Of a stretch of DNA of 57,454 bases, positions 1 through 12,009 are shown piece by piece. The notes under the pieces were generated by a model, which was given only the letters and a program-made list of their open reading frames with translations, was not told the DNA's origin and searched no databases. The stretch's first letter is position 1. The number at the start of each line of letters is the position of its first letter. The position numbers and the translations under genes are program-made. The stretch comes from an uncultured bacterium (GTDB lineage Bacteria; Pseudomonadota; Alphaproteobacteria; Rhodospirillales; Rhodospirillaceae), in contig CAISTS010000014.1 in NCBI GenBank assembly GCA_903888485.1, positions 1-57,454 of the forward strand, read 5' to 3'.

Positions 1-102
1 AACACCAAGCGGCCCCATTCGGCGCTCGGCTATAGGCCGCCGGCGCCGGTGACCTATAGCCCGATTCCAGTACCAATCGAACAGAGCCAAAACATGCAGT
101 AG
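1..102 (+). pseudogene. IS3-family transposase (OrfB/integrase core), C-terminal end only
   Basis: Frame 1 is open from the window edge to TAG at 100-102 and encodes 33 residues. The peptide contains the run RPHSALGYRPPAP, the hallmark C-terminal motif of IS3-family OrfB transposases (DDE/rve fold; usual form RPHSSLGYRPPAE). The rest lies left of the window, so I cannot tell an intact element from a remnant. The transposase would cut and join the element's ends through its DDE triad, which is not visible here. No other insertion-sequence gene is present. The family call is fairly secure; the subgroup is not. Confidence 0.78.
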
Positions 103-117
103 ACTAACATCACGAAT

Positions 118-140
118 GGTACAGAAAATCGGTCAGGTCA
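118..140. mobile_element. Probable right terminal inverted repeat of the IS3-family element
   Basis: The 23-bp stretch ends in TCAGGTCA, so its reverse complement opens with TGACCTGA. IS3-family ends typically begin with TG, and many start TGACCTG followed by an A/T-rich core such as GATTTTCTG, which is also seen here. It lies 16 bp after the transposase stop, the expected place. The left end and any target duplication are outside the window, so this call rests on resemblance and position. Confidence 0.5.
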
Positions 141-279
141 GTGTCGCACGGAGTTTTCGGGACCAACTCGGAAACGCAGGAAATCCGCGTATTTGTTGGA
201 GCAACATGGCACGCGCGGGAAATCGTCTCGGCGCTGGCTGCACCGAGATCGAAATCATTGAATATGTTTTCGAAAGTGT

Positions 280-353
280 TGGCTGGGGGACTAGGATTCG
301 AACCTAGACTAGCGGAGTCAGAGTCCGCGGTCCTACCGTTAGACGATCCCCCA
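280..353 (-). tRNA. tRNA-Gln (anticodon CUG)
   Basis: A 74-nt cloverleaf can be folded on the minus strand. The acceptor stem TGGGGGA pairs with TCCCCCA, followed by G and an encoded CCA. The D arm carries a GG, the anticodon stem GCGGA/TCCGC encloses the loop CTCTGAC, and the T arm contains GGTTCGAATCC. Loop position 34-36 reads CUG, which decodes CAG glutamine codons. The gene stands alone between the IS end and the ppx region and is transcribed away from ppx. Confidence 0.95.
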
Positions 354-374
354 GCAGAGGTGCGACCGTCTCCT

Positions 375-403
375 AATATAAGAGACGTCCGGATCCTGTG
401 GAA
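375..403 (-). promoter_or_regulatory. Candidate promoter of tRNA-Gln
   Basis: On the minus strand, TATATT (positions 380-375) lies 21 bases upstream of the tRNA 5' end, and TTCCAC (403-398) lies 17 bp further upstream. The -10 is good and the -35 weak. Start would fall near 368, giving a short leader. The remainder of 354-590 shows no other clear feature apart from the ppx ribosome binding site. Confidence 0.4.
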
Positions 404-590
404 GGGCGGGATACTTGTCGAAACCGCCGCCGGATTCAAGGTTTTTTGCGCCCTTCGACTCCGCGCAAGGTGCAAAGCGCCGCCCGTAACCCTTTCCCGG
501 CGCGGGGGAAGCCGATAGCATGAGCCGCAAGGAACGATGGCTGGGCCATCTTTGCGCGGGCGGTGCAACCTAAAGGTAGAGGACGCCAGG

Positions 591-1652
591 ATGAGAGACG
601 AGCGACGGCCCGCAAGTCACGCCGCCGCTGGCAACGGCCAGCAGGTCTTTGCCGCCATCGATCTTGGCACCAACAATTGCCGCATGCTGGTCGCGTGGCC
701 CACGCCGCCCGAGCCTGGGCGCACTGAATTCCGCGTTATCGACTCTTTCTCGCGCATCACCCGGTTGGGCGAAGGCGTCAGCGGCACGGGCCGCCTGTCC
801 GACGACGCCATGGACCGCACCATCGACGCGCTCAAATGTTGTGCCGACAAAATGGAGCGCCGCCGGGTCAGCGCCTCGCGCCAGGTCGCCACCGAAGCCT
901 GCCGGCGCGCCGCCAACTGCGCCGAGTTTCTGGACCGCGTCACCCGCGAGACCGGCCTGTCGCTCGAGATCATCTCGGCGCACGAGGAAGCGACATTAGC
1001 TCTTAAGGGCTGCGCCGCGCTGCTCGACTTCGCTGTGCCCTATGCTTTGATCTTCGACATCGGCGGCGGCTCCACCGAAGTGCTGTTCGTCGAGATCGCC
1101 AATGCGAAGAGCCTCGCGGTCAAAGGCTGCATCTCGCTGCCCATGGGTGTCGTCACGGTCGCGGAAGACTGCGGCGGCGGCGACCTCTGCGGGCGCACCT
1201 ATCAAGCGGTGCAGGAGCGCGTGCAGAAGTTGCTGGAGCCCTTCGAAGCCGTCCACGGAATCGGGGACAAGATCGCCGGCGGCGTGGTGCAGATGATCGG
1301 CACCTCGGGCACGGTGACGACACTGGGCGGCCTGCATCTCGGCCTCGAGCGCTATGACCGCGCCGCGGTCGATGGCCTCATGCTCGACTTTGATTCGTTG
1401 CATGCCACCACCAAATCGCTCTGCGGCAAGACGCTGCAGCAGCGCGCCGCTGAACCCTGCATCGGCTGGCAACGCGCCGACCTGATGCTCGCGGGCTGCG
1501 CCATCTTGGAGGCCATTTGCCGCATGTGGCCGGTGGGCAAGTTGAAAGTCGCGGACCGCGGCTTGCGCGAAGGCCTGCTGATGGACCTGATCCATCCGGC
1601 CACTCTGCACGTTGCGCCCGGCCAGATGCACCCCGTGAATCCGCTTTCATGA
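591..1652 (+). CDS. ppx: Ppx/GppA family phosphatase
   Basis: Member of the Ppx/GppA branch of the ASKHA superfamily, which hydrolyses polyphosphate or converts pppGpp to ppGpp; sequence alone does not separate the two activities. The N-terminal phosphate-binding motif AAIDLGTNNCRML lies near residue 20 and the second motif FDIGGGSTEVLF near residue 155. The protein is 353 aa, the size of the short alphaproteobacterial form without the C-terminal HD domain of E. coli Ppx. The start at 591 is chosen because GAGGACGCCAGG precedes it; an upstream in-frame ATG at 537 lacks this and the motif spacing does not need it. rlmE follows 10 bases later, the usual alphaproteobacterial pair. Confidence 0.9.
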   Translation: MRDERRPASHAAAGNGQQVFAAIDLGTNNCRMLVAWPTPPEPGRTEFRVIDSFSRITRLGEGVSGTGRLSDDAMDRTIDALKCCADKMERRRVSASRQVATEACRRAANCAEFLDRVTRETGLSLEIISAHEEATLALKGCAALLDFAVPYALIFDIGGGSTEVLFVEIANAKSLAVKGCISLPMGVVTVAEDCGGGDLCGRTYQAVQERVQKLLEPFEAVHGIGDKIAGGVVQMIGTSGTVTTLGGLHLGLERYDRAAVDGLMLDFDSLHATTKSLCGKTLQQRAAEPCIGWQRADLMLAGCAILEAICRMWPVGKLKVADRGLREGLLMDLIHPATLHVAPGQMHPVNPLS

Positions 1653-1662
1653 AATTGTGCAT

Positions 1663-3977
<2,315 letters not shown>

Positions 3978-4007
3978 GTCCCAGCCCGATCTTGCGGGCG
4001 CAAAGTC

Positions 4008-4091
4008 ATGACGCCTGCAGCCCGTCGGCAAAGCCGACAAATTAAAGTAAGCGCGCGGCATCTTCCGACCAGAGCGGAAAGTTCACGATGA
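4008..4091 (+). CDS. Possible 27-codon upstream ORF of rsmB
   Basis: An ATG at 4008 opens a 27-residue frame beginning MTPAAR and ending at TGA 4089-4091, which overlaps the rsmB ATG (4088) as ATGA. rsmB itself also begins MTPAAR, because the 11-mer ATGACGCCTGC occurs at both starts (4008 and 4088). No strong ribosome binding site precedes it. It may be a coupling leader peptide or simply a duplicated start region; no homology is recognised. Confidence 0.25.
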   Translation: MTPAARRQSRQIKVSARHLPTRAESSR

Positions 4092-5377
4092 CGCCTGCCG
4101 CTCGCCTCCAAGCCGCCATCGAACTCCTCGACGAAGTCCTCGGCACAGATCGCGCCGCGGACGGCGTGATCTCGGCCTATTTCCGCGCGCGCCGCTTCAT
4201 CGGCAGCAGTGACCGGCGCGCCATCAACGATCAGATCTGGCGCATCCTGCGCCACCGCGCGCGGCTCACCTGGGGCCTTGGCACCGATCATCCGTCGGGC
4301 CGGCTCTTTGTGGCGGCCAATCTCGTGCGCGGCGAAGGCAAGAGCATCGACGCCGTCGCCGGCCTCTACTCGGGTGCGAAGAACGGGCCGTCGCCGCTGG
4401 CCGCCAACGAGAAGCGCATGGTCGAGCGCGTGGCGAGCCGCAATGATTCGGAAATGCCGCGCGAAGTGCGCCTGGAAGTGCCGTGGTGGCTGCTGCCGAA
4501 ACTCGACGAGGCTTTTGGCGCCGCCGCCGATGCCGAGCTCGCCGCCCTGGGCCAGGAAGCGCCGCTGGACCTGCGCGTCAATACGCTGAAAGCCACCCGC
4601 GACGCCGTGCTCGCCAGCTTGCGCGCCGAAGACCTGAAAGCCGAACCGACGCCGATCTCACCGCTTGGCGTGCGCCTGCCGGCGCGCATCAGCCTCGGCG
4701 ATCACGCCGGCTTCCGCGACGGCTTGTTCGAAGTGCAGGACGAGGCCTCGCAGACCTGCGCGCACCTTGTGAACGCACAGCCCGGCATGGCGGTCATGGA
4801 CCTTTGCGCCGGCGCGGGCGGGAAGACCCTCTCCATCGCCGGCTTCATGCAGAACAAGGGCCGGCTTATCGCCTGCGATGTGTCCGTCGGCCGGCTGGAG
4901 CGTTCAAAGTTGCGCCTGCGCCGCGCCGGCGTGCATAACGCCACGCTGCGGGTGCTCGAAGACAACGACAAGTGGATCAAGCGCCAGGCCGGCAGCTTCG
5001 ACCGCGTGCTGGTGGATGCGCCCTGCAGCGGCACCGGTGCCTGGCGGCGCAACCCCGACGCCCGCTGGCACCTGAAGCCCGAAAACCTCGAAAGCCTGCG
5101 CCTGGTTCAGGAGCAGGTCCTGGAGCAGGGGGCCGGCCTCGTGAAGCTCGGCGGCCGGCTCATCTACGCCACCTGTTCGCTGCTGCCCGAGGAGAACGCC
5201 GTCCGGGTCGAGGGTTTCCTCGCCACCCATCCGCAGTTCAAGGCCCTGCCGATCCAGGAGATCTGGAAGGATGTGCTGGCCGCGCCGTGCCCCACCACCG
5301 ATACCTTCCTCACGCTCACGCCCCACCGCAACGCCACCGACGGATTCTTTGTGGCGGTGCTCGAACGGGTTTCGTAA
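4088..5377 (+). CDS. rsmB: 16S rRNA (cytosine-967-C5)-methyltransferase, RsmB/Sun family
   Basis: Methylates C5 of a cytosine in 16S rRNA using SAM. The N-terminal third (about 1-130) is the NusB-like RNA-binding domain; the rest is the NOL1/NOP2/Sun methyltransferase. SAM motif [10 protein letters not shown] is near residue 237. VDAPCSGTG (near 308) and [10 protein letters not shown] (near 360) supply the two motif IV/VI cysteines used for product release and nucleophilic attack. Length 429 aa is normal. Overall RsmB assignment is favoured over other RsmB-like paralogs by its place between guaB and guaA. Confidence 0.87.
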   Translation: MTPAARLQAAIELLDEVLGTDRAADGVISAYFRARRFIGSSDRRAINDQIWRILRHRARLTWGLGTDHPSGRLFVAANLVRGEGKSIDAVAGLYSGAKNGPSPLAANEKRMVERVASRNDSEMPREVRLEVPWWLLPKLDEAFGAAADAELAALGQEAPLDLRVNTLKATRDAVLASLRAEDLKAEPTPISPLGVRLPARISLGDHAGFRDGLFEVQDEASQTCAHLVNAQPGMAVMDLCAGAGGKTLSIAGFMQNKGRLIACDVSVGRLERSKLRLRRAGVHNATLRVLEDNDKWIKRQAGSFDRVLVDAPCSGTGAWRRNPDARWHLKPENLESLRLVQEQVLEQGAGLVKLGGRLIYATCSLLPEENAVRVEGFLATHPQFKALPIQEIWKDVLAAPCPTTDTFLTLTPHRNATDGFFVAVLERVS

Positions 5378-5387
5378 AAAAGAAGAC

Positions 5388-6956
5388 ATGACCGACCGCA
5401 TCCTCATCATCGATTTCGGCTCCCAAGTCACCCAGCTCATCGCAAGACGCGTCCGCGAACTCGGCGTCTACTGCGAGATCCACCCCTTCAACAAAGTCAC
5501 CGAGGCCAGCCTCAAGGCCTTCGGCCCGCGCGGGATCATCCTCTCGGGCGGCCCCGCTTCGGTGCTCGACATCGACACGCCCAAGGCGCCCGAGGCGGTT
5601 TTCAACATGGGCTTGCCGGTGCTGGGCATCTGCTATGGCCAGCAGACCATGGTGGCGCAGCTGGGCGGCAAGGTCGAGAGCCACGACCACCGCGAGTTCG
5701 GCCGCGCCTTTGTCGACGTCACCGACAATTGCGGCCTCTTCGATGGGCCCCCGCTTGATAATCCATGGAAAAAAGGCGAACGCCAACAGGTGTGGATGAG
5801 CCACGGCGACCGCGTCGTGGCCCTGCCGTCCGGCTTCAAGGTGGTCGGGGTCAGCGAAGGCGCGCCCTTCGCCGCCATCGCCGACGAAACCCGGCGCTTC
5901 TATGCCGTGCAGTTCCATCCCGAAGTGGTGCACACGCCCAATGGCGCCGCCCTTTATCGCCGCTTCGTGCGCGATATCTGCGGCTGCTCCGGTGACTGGA
6001 CCATGGGCGCCTTCAAGGCCCAGGCCATCGAAGCCGTGCGCAAGCAAGTGGGCAAAGGTCGCGTCATCTGCGGCCTCTCCGGCGGCGTGGATTCCTCGGT
6101 CGTGGCGGCGCTGCTGCACGAAGCCATCGGCGATCAGTTGACCTGCGTGCTGGTGGACCACGGCCTCATGCGCCTCGGCGAAACCGAACAGGTGGTGAAG
6201 GTCTTCCGCGACCGCTTCAACGTGAAGCTGGTGGCGCGCGACGCCTCCGATTTGTTTTTAGGCAAACTCGCCGGCGAAACGGACCCCGAGAAAAAGCGCA
6301 AGATCATCGGCGCCACCTTCATCGACGTCTTCGAGGAAGAGGCCAAGAAAATCGGCGGCGCCGATTTCCTCGCCCAAGGCACGCTCTACCCGGACGTGAT
6401 CGAGTCCGTCTCCTTCCACGGCGGGCCCAGTGTCACCATCAAGTCCCACCACAACGTCGGCGGCCTGCCGGCGCGCATGAACATGAAGCTGGTCGAGCCC
6501 TTGCGAGAACTGTTCAAGGACGAAGTGCGCGTGCTGGGCCGCGAGCTTGGCCTCCCCGACGAAATGGTCGGCCGCCATCCGTTCCCGGGCCCGGGCCTTG
6601 CCATCCGCATCCCCGGCCAGGAGATCACGCGCGAGCGCCTGGACATCCTGCGCAAGGCCGATGCCGTCTACCTCGATGAAATCCGCAAAGCCGGCCTTTA
6701 CGACGCCATCTGGCAGGCCTTCACCGTTCTCTTGCCCGTGCGCACCGTCGGCGTCATGGGCGACGGCCGCACATATGATTATGCGGTGGCCTTGCGCGCC
6801 GTGACCTCCACCGACGGCATGACCGCCGACTTCTACCCCTACGACATGGCCTTCCTGGGCCGCGTCGCCAACCGCATCATCAACGAGGTCAAAGGCGTCA
6901 ACCGCGTGACCTACGATGTGACCAGCAAGCCGCCGGGCACGATTGAGTGGGAGTGA
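5388..6956 (+). CDS. guaA: GMP synthase (glutamine-hydrolysing)
   Basis: Converts XMP to GMP with glutamine and ATP. The 522-aa protein has a class I glutamine amidotransferase domain with nucleophile Cys in GICYGQQ (near residue 80) and its His/Glu in AVQFHPEV. An ATP pyrophosphatase domain carries the PP-loop LSGGVDSSV (near 230), and the C-terminal dimerisation domain ends in KPPGTIEWE. The start was set at ATG 5388, 11 bases after the rsmB stop, because homologs begin [12 protein letters not shown]; the longer open frame upstream is out of family. Confidence 0.97.
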   Translation: MTDRILIIDFGSQVTQLIARRVRELGVYCEIHPFNKVTEASLKAFGPRGIILSGGPASVLDIDTPKAPEAVFNMGLPVLGICYGQQTMVAQLGGKVESHDHREFGRAFVDVTDNCGLFDGPPLDNPWKKGERQQVWMSHGDRVVALPSGFKVVGVSEGAPFAAIADETRRFYAVQFHPEVVHTPNGAALYRRFVRDICGCSGDWTMGAFKAQAIEAVRKQVGKGRVICGLSGGVDSSVVAALLHEAIGDQLTCVLVDHGLMRLGETEQVVKVFRDRFNVKLVARDASDLFLGKLAGETDPEKKRKIIGATFIDVFEEEAKKIGGADFLAQGTLYPDVIESVSFHGGPSVTIKSHHNVGGLPARMNMKLVEPLRELFKDEVRVLGRELGLPDEMVGRHPFPGPGLAIRIPGQEITRERLDILRKADAVYLDEIRKAGLYDAIWQAFTVLLPVRTVGVMGDGRTYDYAVALRAVTSTDGMTADFYPYDMAFLGRVANRIINEVKGVNRVTYDVTSKPPGTIEWE

Positions 6957-6963
6957 TCCGGTC

Positions 6964-7293
6964 GTGATTCAAGCGGGCGCCGTGTTCAAGGAAAATCTTC
7001 AGAAATTGCCGGCCATCGATGGCGTGCAACGCATCGACCTGATCGACGGCACAGGTGCCGTGGTGGCCAGCATCGAGAATCAGCCGGGCAAACAGGGTTC
7101 GCTGGCGGTCTACCAATACCTCAAGCAGGCCTTCGGCAGCCTGGATGCGAAAGCGGCCGAACACGGCTTGGCTGTCTTCGCCGAACACACGGCCGACGCG
7201 CGCAACCGCCCCGGTGCGCATCCGAATATAGACCGCCTGCTGGCAATCGCCGCCGGTAGTGCGCCATTACGCATCGAAGTCGTCGCGGCGTGA
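6964..7293 (+). CDS. DUF2322 family protein
   Basis: Small cytosolic protein of unknown function, about 109 aa. The stretch ENQPGKQGSLAVYQYL and the C-terminal FAEHTADARNRPGAHPNIDR match what I recall of the DUF2322 family. It lacks a signal peptide or membrane span. The GTG at 6964 is preferred because GGGAG lies about 10 bases upstream; a TTG at 6943 in the same frame would overlap the guaA stop. It follows guaA by 7 bases and is probably co-transcribed, but the context does not explain its job. Confidence 0.7.
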   Translation: MIQAGAVFKENLQKLPAIDGVQRIDLIDGTGAVVASIENQPGKQGSLAVYQYLKQAFGSLDAKAAEHGLAVFAEHTADARNRPGAHPNIDRLLAIAAGSAPLRIEVVAA

Positions 7294-7319
7294 TGCGACA
7301 TAACATTTAGTACGTACCC

Positions 7320-8966
7320 ATGATCCGTCTCGATTCCATCAGCAAGCAACACGGCCACCAGCTCCTGTTCATCGAAGCTTCGATGGCCCTTCAGAAGGGC
7401 GAGAAGGTCGGTCTTGTCGGTCCCAACGGCGCGGGTAAGTCCACCATCTTCCGCATGATCGCGGGCACGGAGCAGCCCGATGACGGGCGGGTGCTGGTCG
7501 ATGCGGGCATGACCATCGGTTATTTCAGCCAGGACGTCGGTGAGATGTCGGGCCAGACCGCTGTGTCGGCGGTGATGGACGGCGCGGGGCCCTTGAGCGC
7601 GCTGGCGGCCGAGATGACCACGCTTGAGGCGGCCATGAACGATCCTGAGCAAGCTGACGCCATGGAAGCCCTCGTCACGCGCTACGGCGAGGTGCAGGGG
7701 CGCTTCCAGGAGTTGGGCGGCTATGCGCTCGAGGACCGCGCGCGCGAGGTGCTGGCGGGGCTCTCCTTCAGCGAGGAGCGCATGGACGCCGACGTCGGCC
7801 TGCTCTCGGGCGGCTGGAAGATGCGCGTGGCGCTCGCGCGTATTCTTTTGATGGCCCCCGACGGCATGCTGCTGGACGAACCCTCCAACCACCTCGATCT
7901 CGAGAGCCTCATTTGGCTCGAAGATTTTTTGAAACGCTACGAGGGCGCGCTTCTGATGACCTCGCACGACCGCGAGTTCATGAACCGCATCGTCAATAAG
8001 ATTGTCGAGATCGACGGCGGCACGCTCATCACCTATTCCGGCAACTACGATTTCTACGAGCAGCAGCGGGCCCTCAGCGAGAAGCAGCGCCAGGCCCAGT
8101 TCGACCGCCAGCAGGCGATGCTCGCCAAGGAGATCGAGTTCATCGAGCGCTTCAAGGCGCGCGCGTCACACGCGGCCCAAGTGCAAAGCCGGGTGAAGAA
8201 GCTGGAGAAGATCGAGCGCGTCGATCCCCCTAAGCGCCGCCAGACCGTGCAGTTCGAATTCCGCAGTCCGCCGCGCTCGGGCGACGATGTGGTCAATTTC
8301 AAGAATGTCTCCAAGGCCTACGGCAAGCACAAGATTTACGACGACCTCGACTTCATGGTGCGCCGCAAGGAGCGCTGGTGCATCCTCGGCGTCAACGGCG
8401 CGGGCAAATCGACGCTGCTGAAACTGGTGGCCGGTGCGCTGGACCCCGATCTGGGCACGGTCCCCGACAAAGGCGCCGTGAAACTGGGCGCCAACGTCAA
8501 AATGGGCTACTTCGCCCAGCACTCCATGGATCTCCTGGAGGGCGACGAGACGGTGTTCGAGTCATTGGACGCGTCGTTTCCGCAAGCCGGCATCGGCACC
8601 TTGCGCACCCTGGCCGGATGTTTCGGTTTTTCCGGTGACGATGTCGAAAAGCCCTGCCGCGTGCTGTCGGGCGGTGAGAAGGCGCGCCTGGTCATGGCCA
8701 AGATGCTCTACGACCCGCCCAACTTCCTGGTGCTCGACGAGCCCACCAACCACTTGGACATGGCGACCAAGGAGATGCTGGTCACAGCCCTCGCTGAATT
8801 CGAAGGCACCATGCTGTTCGTCTCCCACGACCGCCACTTCCTCAGCCAGCTCTCCAACCGGGTGCTGGAGCTGACGCCCGAGGGCCTGCATCAATACGGC
8901 GGGGGTTACACCGAATACGTGGCGCGCACCGGCCACGAAGCGCCGGGGCTGCATCCGGGCGGTTAG
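7320..8966 (+). CDS. ABC-F family ATPase (ribosome-associated type)
   Basis: Soluble ABC protein with two nucleotide-binding domains and no transmembrane region. First half: Walker A GPNGAGKS (near residue 38), signature LSGGWKMR, Walker B LLDEPSNHLD. Second half: GVNGAGKST (near 356), LSGGEKARL, VLDEPTNHLD. The linker of about residues 230-320 is charged and helical (P-site tRNA-interaction motif of ABC-F proteins). Such proteins act on the ribosomal E site to restart or tune translation. At 548 aa, without a C-terminal coiled-coil extension, it is closer to YbiT/EttA size than Uup. The subgroup is undetermined. Confidence 0.88.
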   Translation: MIRLDSISKQHGHQLLFIEASMALQKGEKVGLVGPNGAGKSTIFRMIAGTEQPDDGRVLVDAGMTIGYFSQDVGEMSGQTAVSAVMDGAGPLSALAAEMTTLEAAMNDPEQADAMEALVTRYGEVQGRFQELGGYALEDRAREVLAGLSFSEERMDADVGLLSGGWKMRVALARILLMAPDGMLLDEPSNHLDLESLIWLEDFLKRYEGALLMTSHDREFMNRIVNKIVEIDGGTLITYSGNYDFYEQQRALSEKQRQAQFDRQQAMLAKEIEFIERFKARASHAAQVQSRVKKLEKIERVDPPKRRQTVQFEFRSPPRSGDDVVNFKNVSKAYGKHKIYDDLDFMVRRKERWCILGVNGAGKSTLLKLVAGALDPDLGTVPDKGAVKLGANVKMGYFAQHSMDLLEGDETVFESLDASFPQAGIGTLRTLAGCFGFSGDDVEKPCRVLSGGEKARLVMAKMLYDPPNFLVLDEPTNHLDMATKEMLVTALAEFEGTMLFVSHDRHFLSQLSNRVLELTPEGLHQYGGGYTEYVARTGHEAPGLHPGG

Positions 8967-9020
8967 CGGCACACGAGCACGAAGAGTGGCGAGCCGCGCC
9001 TTCGGTCTGTAAGATCGCGG

Positions 9021-10226
9021 GTGCAAACACTCGAAAGTTTTTCCGTGACCCCCACCGCCCGCATTCTTCTCCTCGGCTCCGGCGAGCTTGGCCGTGAGTT
9101 TGTCATCTCCGCCAAACGCCTCGGCGCGCATGTGATCGCCTGCGACAGCTACGCGGGCGCGCCGGCCATGCAGGTGGCTGACGCCTTCGAGGTCTTCTCC
9201 ATGCTCGACGGCGCGGCGCTCGGCGCGGCCATTGAGAAGCACAAGCCCGACTTTGTCGTGCCGGAGGTCGAGGCCATCCGCACCGAGGTGCTGAAGGACT
9301 TCGAGGATCACGGGCAGAAGATCGTGCCTTCGGCGCGCGCGGCGCTCATGACCATGAACCGCGACCGTATCCGCGAAGTCGCGGCGGTGGAGTTGGGACT
9401 GCCGACGTCCACATATCTCTACGCCGAGACGCGCGAGGAAATGCGCGCAGCAGTAACAAAGGTCGGCATCCCTTGCGTGGTGAAGCCAGTGATGTCGTCC
9501 TCGGGCAAGGGGCAGAGCACCATCAAGAGCGCGGACGCCGTCGATGCGGCCTGGGACTACGCCGTCGCCGGTATGCGCGGCGACCGCGTGCGCGTGATCG
9601 TCGAGGCCTTCGTCGCCTTCGACTACGAGATCACGCTGCTCACTATTCGCACGAAGGACGGCGTGATTTTCTGTCCGCCCATCGGTCACCGCCAGGAGCG
9701 CGGCGATTACATGGAAAGCTGGCAGCCCACCGCCATGTCGCCGCGCGCGCTGAAAGACGCCCAGGACATGGCGCGCAAGGTGGTCGATAACCTCGGCGGC
9801 TTCGGCATTTTCGGCGTCGAGTTTTTCGTGAAGGGCGACGAAGTGACCTTCTCGGAACTCAGCCCGCGCCCCCACGATACGGGCATGGTGACGCTGATCT
9901 CGCAGAACCTCTCCGAGTTCGACCTGCATGCGCGCGCCATTCTGGGCCTGCCGATCCCGTCGATCACACAGCACGGCCCGTCCGCCTCGGCCGTGATCCT
10001 CGCCGACCGCGACGCCAAGGACTTCGCCATCACGGGGTTGGAGAAGGCGCTGCAGCCTTCCGCGCCAGGTGTCGATGTGGATGTGCGCATCTTCGGCAAG
10101 CCGACGACGCGGCCCTACCGGCGCATGGGTGTGGCGCTCGCCCTCGTGAAGAATGGCGACACCGATGCCGCCCGCAAGGCCGCGCGCGAAGCGGCGGCCC
10201 GCGTCGTCATTCAATACAAGGCCTGA
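9021..10226 (+). CDS. purT: Formate-dependent phosphoribosylglycinamide formyltransferase PurT
   Basis: ATP-grasp enzyme that makes formyl-GAR from GAR, formate and ATP, the folate-independent alternative to PurN in purine synthesis. The 401-aa length, N-terminal [16 protein letters not shown]-grasp core [18 protein letters not shown], metal/ATP site [20 protein letters not shown] and DTGMVT motif are all characteristic. The start is GTG at 9021, with a second GTG at 9045 possible. It stands apart from purF at 26316. Confidence 0.95.
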   Translation: MQTLESFSVTPTARILLLGSGELGREFVISAKRLGAHVIACDSYAGAPAMQVADAFEVFSMLDGAALGAAIEKHKPDFVVPEVEAIRTEVLKDFEDHGQKIVPSARAALMTMNRDRIREVAAVELGLPTSTYLYAETREEMRAAVTKVGIPCVVKPVMSSSGKGQSTIKSADAVDAAWDYAVAGMRGDRVRVIVEAFVAFDYEITLLTIRTKDGVIFCPPIGHRQERGDYMESWQPTAMSPRALKDAQDMARKVVDNLGGFGIFGVEFFVKGDEVTFSELSPRPHDTGMVTLISQNLSEFDLHARAILGLPIPSITQHGPSASAVILADRDAKDFAITGLEKALQPSAPGVDVDVRIFGKPTTRPYRRMGVALALVKNGDTDAARKAAREAAARVVIQYKA

Positions 10227-10230
10227 TCTT

Positions 10231-12009
10231 GTGAGCGCCGCGCAGGCGGACGATCTTCGCCGGCTGCTGGAAGACGCGCTCGCCGCGCACCGGCGCGGCG
10301 CGTTCAGGGAGGCCGTGGCCGACTACGACAAAGCGCTGGCGATCAACCCCGATCTGGCGGGGGTTCATAACAACCGCGCCGTGGCGCTGAATAGTTTGTG
10401 GACCTATGGCGCGGCCCTGCAAAGTTGCGATGCGGCGTTGCGTCTCGCGCCCGACTACGCCGAAGCGCACAACAACCGGGGCATCGCCCTGCGCGGACTC
10501 AACCGGTTGGACGACGCCGCCGCGAGCTATGATGCCGCTATCCGCCTCAAGCCGGACTTCGCCGAGGCTTACTATAACCGCGCCATCACGCGGGAAGACC
10601 TGAAGCAGTACGCGGCGGCGGTCGCCGACTATGAGAAGGCGCGGCAGCTCAGTCCTGCCTATGGCTTTCTCACGCCCAACATCCTGCACGCGCGCATGGA
10701 TATCTGCGATTGGCGCGGCCTTGAAGACGAGATCGCGGCGCTGGAACGGCGCATCATGGCCGGCGAAAAGGTCTCGCCCTTTTCGGTCATGGCTCTGTCG
10801 CCGTCGCTGGCGCTGCAATACACCGCGGCCAGTACGTGGTCGCAGCACGAATTCCCCAGCAGTCCAGCGCTCGGACCCGTCGCACCGCATCCCGCCGGCG
10901 CGAAAATTCGCATCGGCTACTTCTCGATGGAGTTCCACTACAGCGCCTTCGCCGTCATGTCGACCGGCGTCTTCGAAGCGCATGACCGCGAAAAGTTCGA
11001 GATCACCGCCTTTTCCTTCGGACCCAAGAAGAAGGACGCGGCGCGCGCGCGTCTCGAGAAGGCCTTCGACCGGTTCCTCGACGTATCGGACCAAAGCGAC
11101 CTGGAGATCGCGCAACTCGCACGCAGCTTGCGGATCGACATCGCGGTCGATCTCGCCGGCCATCAGCGCCATGCGCGTCCGGGGATTTTTTCACTGCGCG
11201 CCGCGCCGCTGCAGATTCAGTATCAGGCTTGCCCCATGGGGGCCGCCGATATCGACTACTTCGTCACCGACGCGGTTTTTGTGCCGGACCGTTTGCGCTC
11301 CATCTACCGCGAGAGCATCGCGCGCCTGCCGCGCCTGCTGCCGAGCGATCAGTCGCGGCCCAAGGCGACGCGCAAGTTCACTCGTGCGGAGCTGGGACTG
11401 CCGGAGGCTGGTTTTGTCTATTGCTGCTTCAGCGCGACGTACAAGATCACGCCGCAAATGTTCGGCGCCTGGATGCGCATCCTTGCCCAGGTGCCGGGCA
11501 GCGTGCTCTGGCTGGCGGCCCGCAATCCTACCGCCGGCGCCAACCTCCGCGCCGCGGCGCATTCGCACGGTATCAATCCCAACCGGCTGGTGTTCGCCGC
11601 GTATATGGAAGCCGCTGACCACCTCGCGCGCCACAGCGCCGCCGATCTCTTCCTCGACACCTATCCTTTCAACGCCAATTCGACCTCGGCCGACGCGCTT
11701 TGGGCGGGGCTGCCGGTCGTGACCTGGGCGGGGGAAGGGATCGCGGGCCTCGGCAGCGCGAGCCTTCTCATCCATGCCGGGCTCAGCGAGCTCGTCACCA
11801 CATCGCTCGCGGACTACGAAGCGCTCGCGGTCGCGCTGGGGCGCGATCCGGCGCGCGCGGCGGCGCTCAAGCAGCGCGTGGAACAGAGTAGGGAAGAGGG
11901 GCCGCTGTTCGATATCAACGGGTACACGCGCAGCGTCGAGAAGCTCTACACCGCGATCATCGCGCGCCAGCGGCAAGGTTTGCCGCCGGCCGATATCGAC
12001 ATCACTTAA
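10231..12009 (+). CDS. TPR protein with O-GlcNAc transferase-like (GT41) C-terminus
   Basis: A 592-aa SPINDLY/OGT-like protein. Residues of roughly 5-140 form about four TPR units (repeated AEAHNNRGIALRGLNRLDDA-type helices). The rest resembles Glyco_transf_41: GYFSMEFHYSAFAVMS, DLAGHQRHARPGIFSLRAAP, YKITPQMFGAWMRIL and DLFLDTYPF...TSADALWAGLPVVTW. GT41 enzymes attach sugars from UDP donors to Ser/Thr of proteins. The usual His-Thr-Thr before SADALW reads Asn-Ser-Thr here, so activity is not assured. The start GTG 10231 follows the purT stop by 4 bases; the longer frame runs inside purT. Its 3' end overlaps a convergent methyltransferase by 8 bases. Confidence 0.82.
   Translation: MSAAQADDLRRLLEDALAAHRRGAFREAVADYDKALAINPDLAGVHNNRAVALNSLWTYGAALQSCDAALRLAPDYAEAHNNRGIALRGLNRLDDAAASYDAAIRLKPDFAEAYYNRAITREDLKQYAAAVADYEKARQLSPAYGFLTPNILHARMDICDWRGLEDEIAALERRIMAGEKVSPFSVMALSPSLALQYTAASTWSQHEFPSSPALGPVAPHPAGAKIRIGYFSMEFHYSAFAVMSTGVFEAHDREKFEITAFSFGPKKKDAARARLEKAFDRFLDVSDQSDLEIAQLARSLRIDIAVDLAGHQRHARPGIFSLRAAPLQIQYQACPMGAADIDYFVTDAVFVPDRLRSIYRESIARLPRLLPSDQSRPKATRKFTRAELGLPEAGFVYCCFSATYKITPQMFGAWMRILAQVPGSVLWLAARNPTAGANLRAAAHSHGINPNRLVFAAYMEAADHLARHSAADLFLDTYPFNANSTSADALWAGLPVVTWAGEGIAGLGSASLLIHAGLSELVTTSLADYEALAVALGRDPARAAALKQRVEQSREEGPLFDINGYTRSVEKLYTAIIARQRQGLPPADIDIT

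Noticed and set aside
110..568. 152-aa minus-strand ORF spanning the tRNA
   Set aside because: It reads through the tRNA-Gln gene and has no recognisable motif; open frame is due to high GC.
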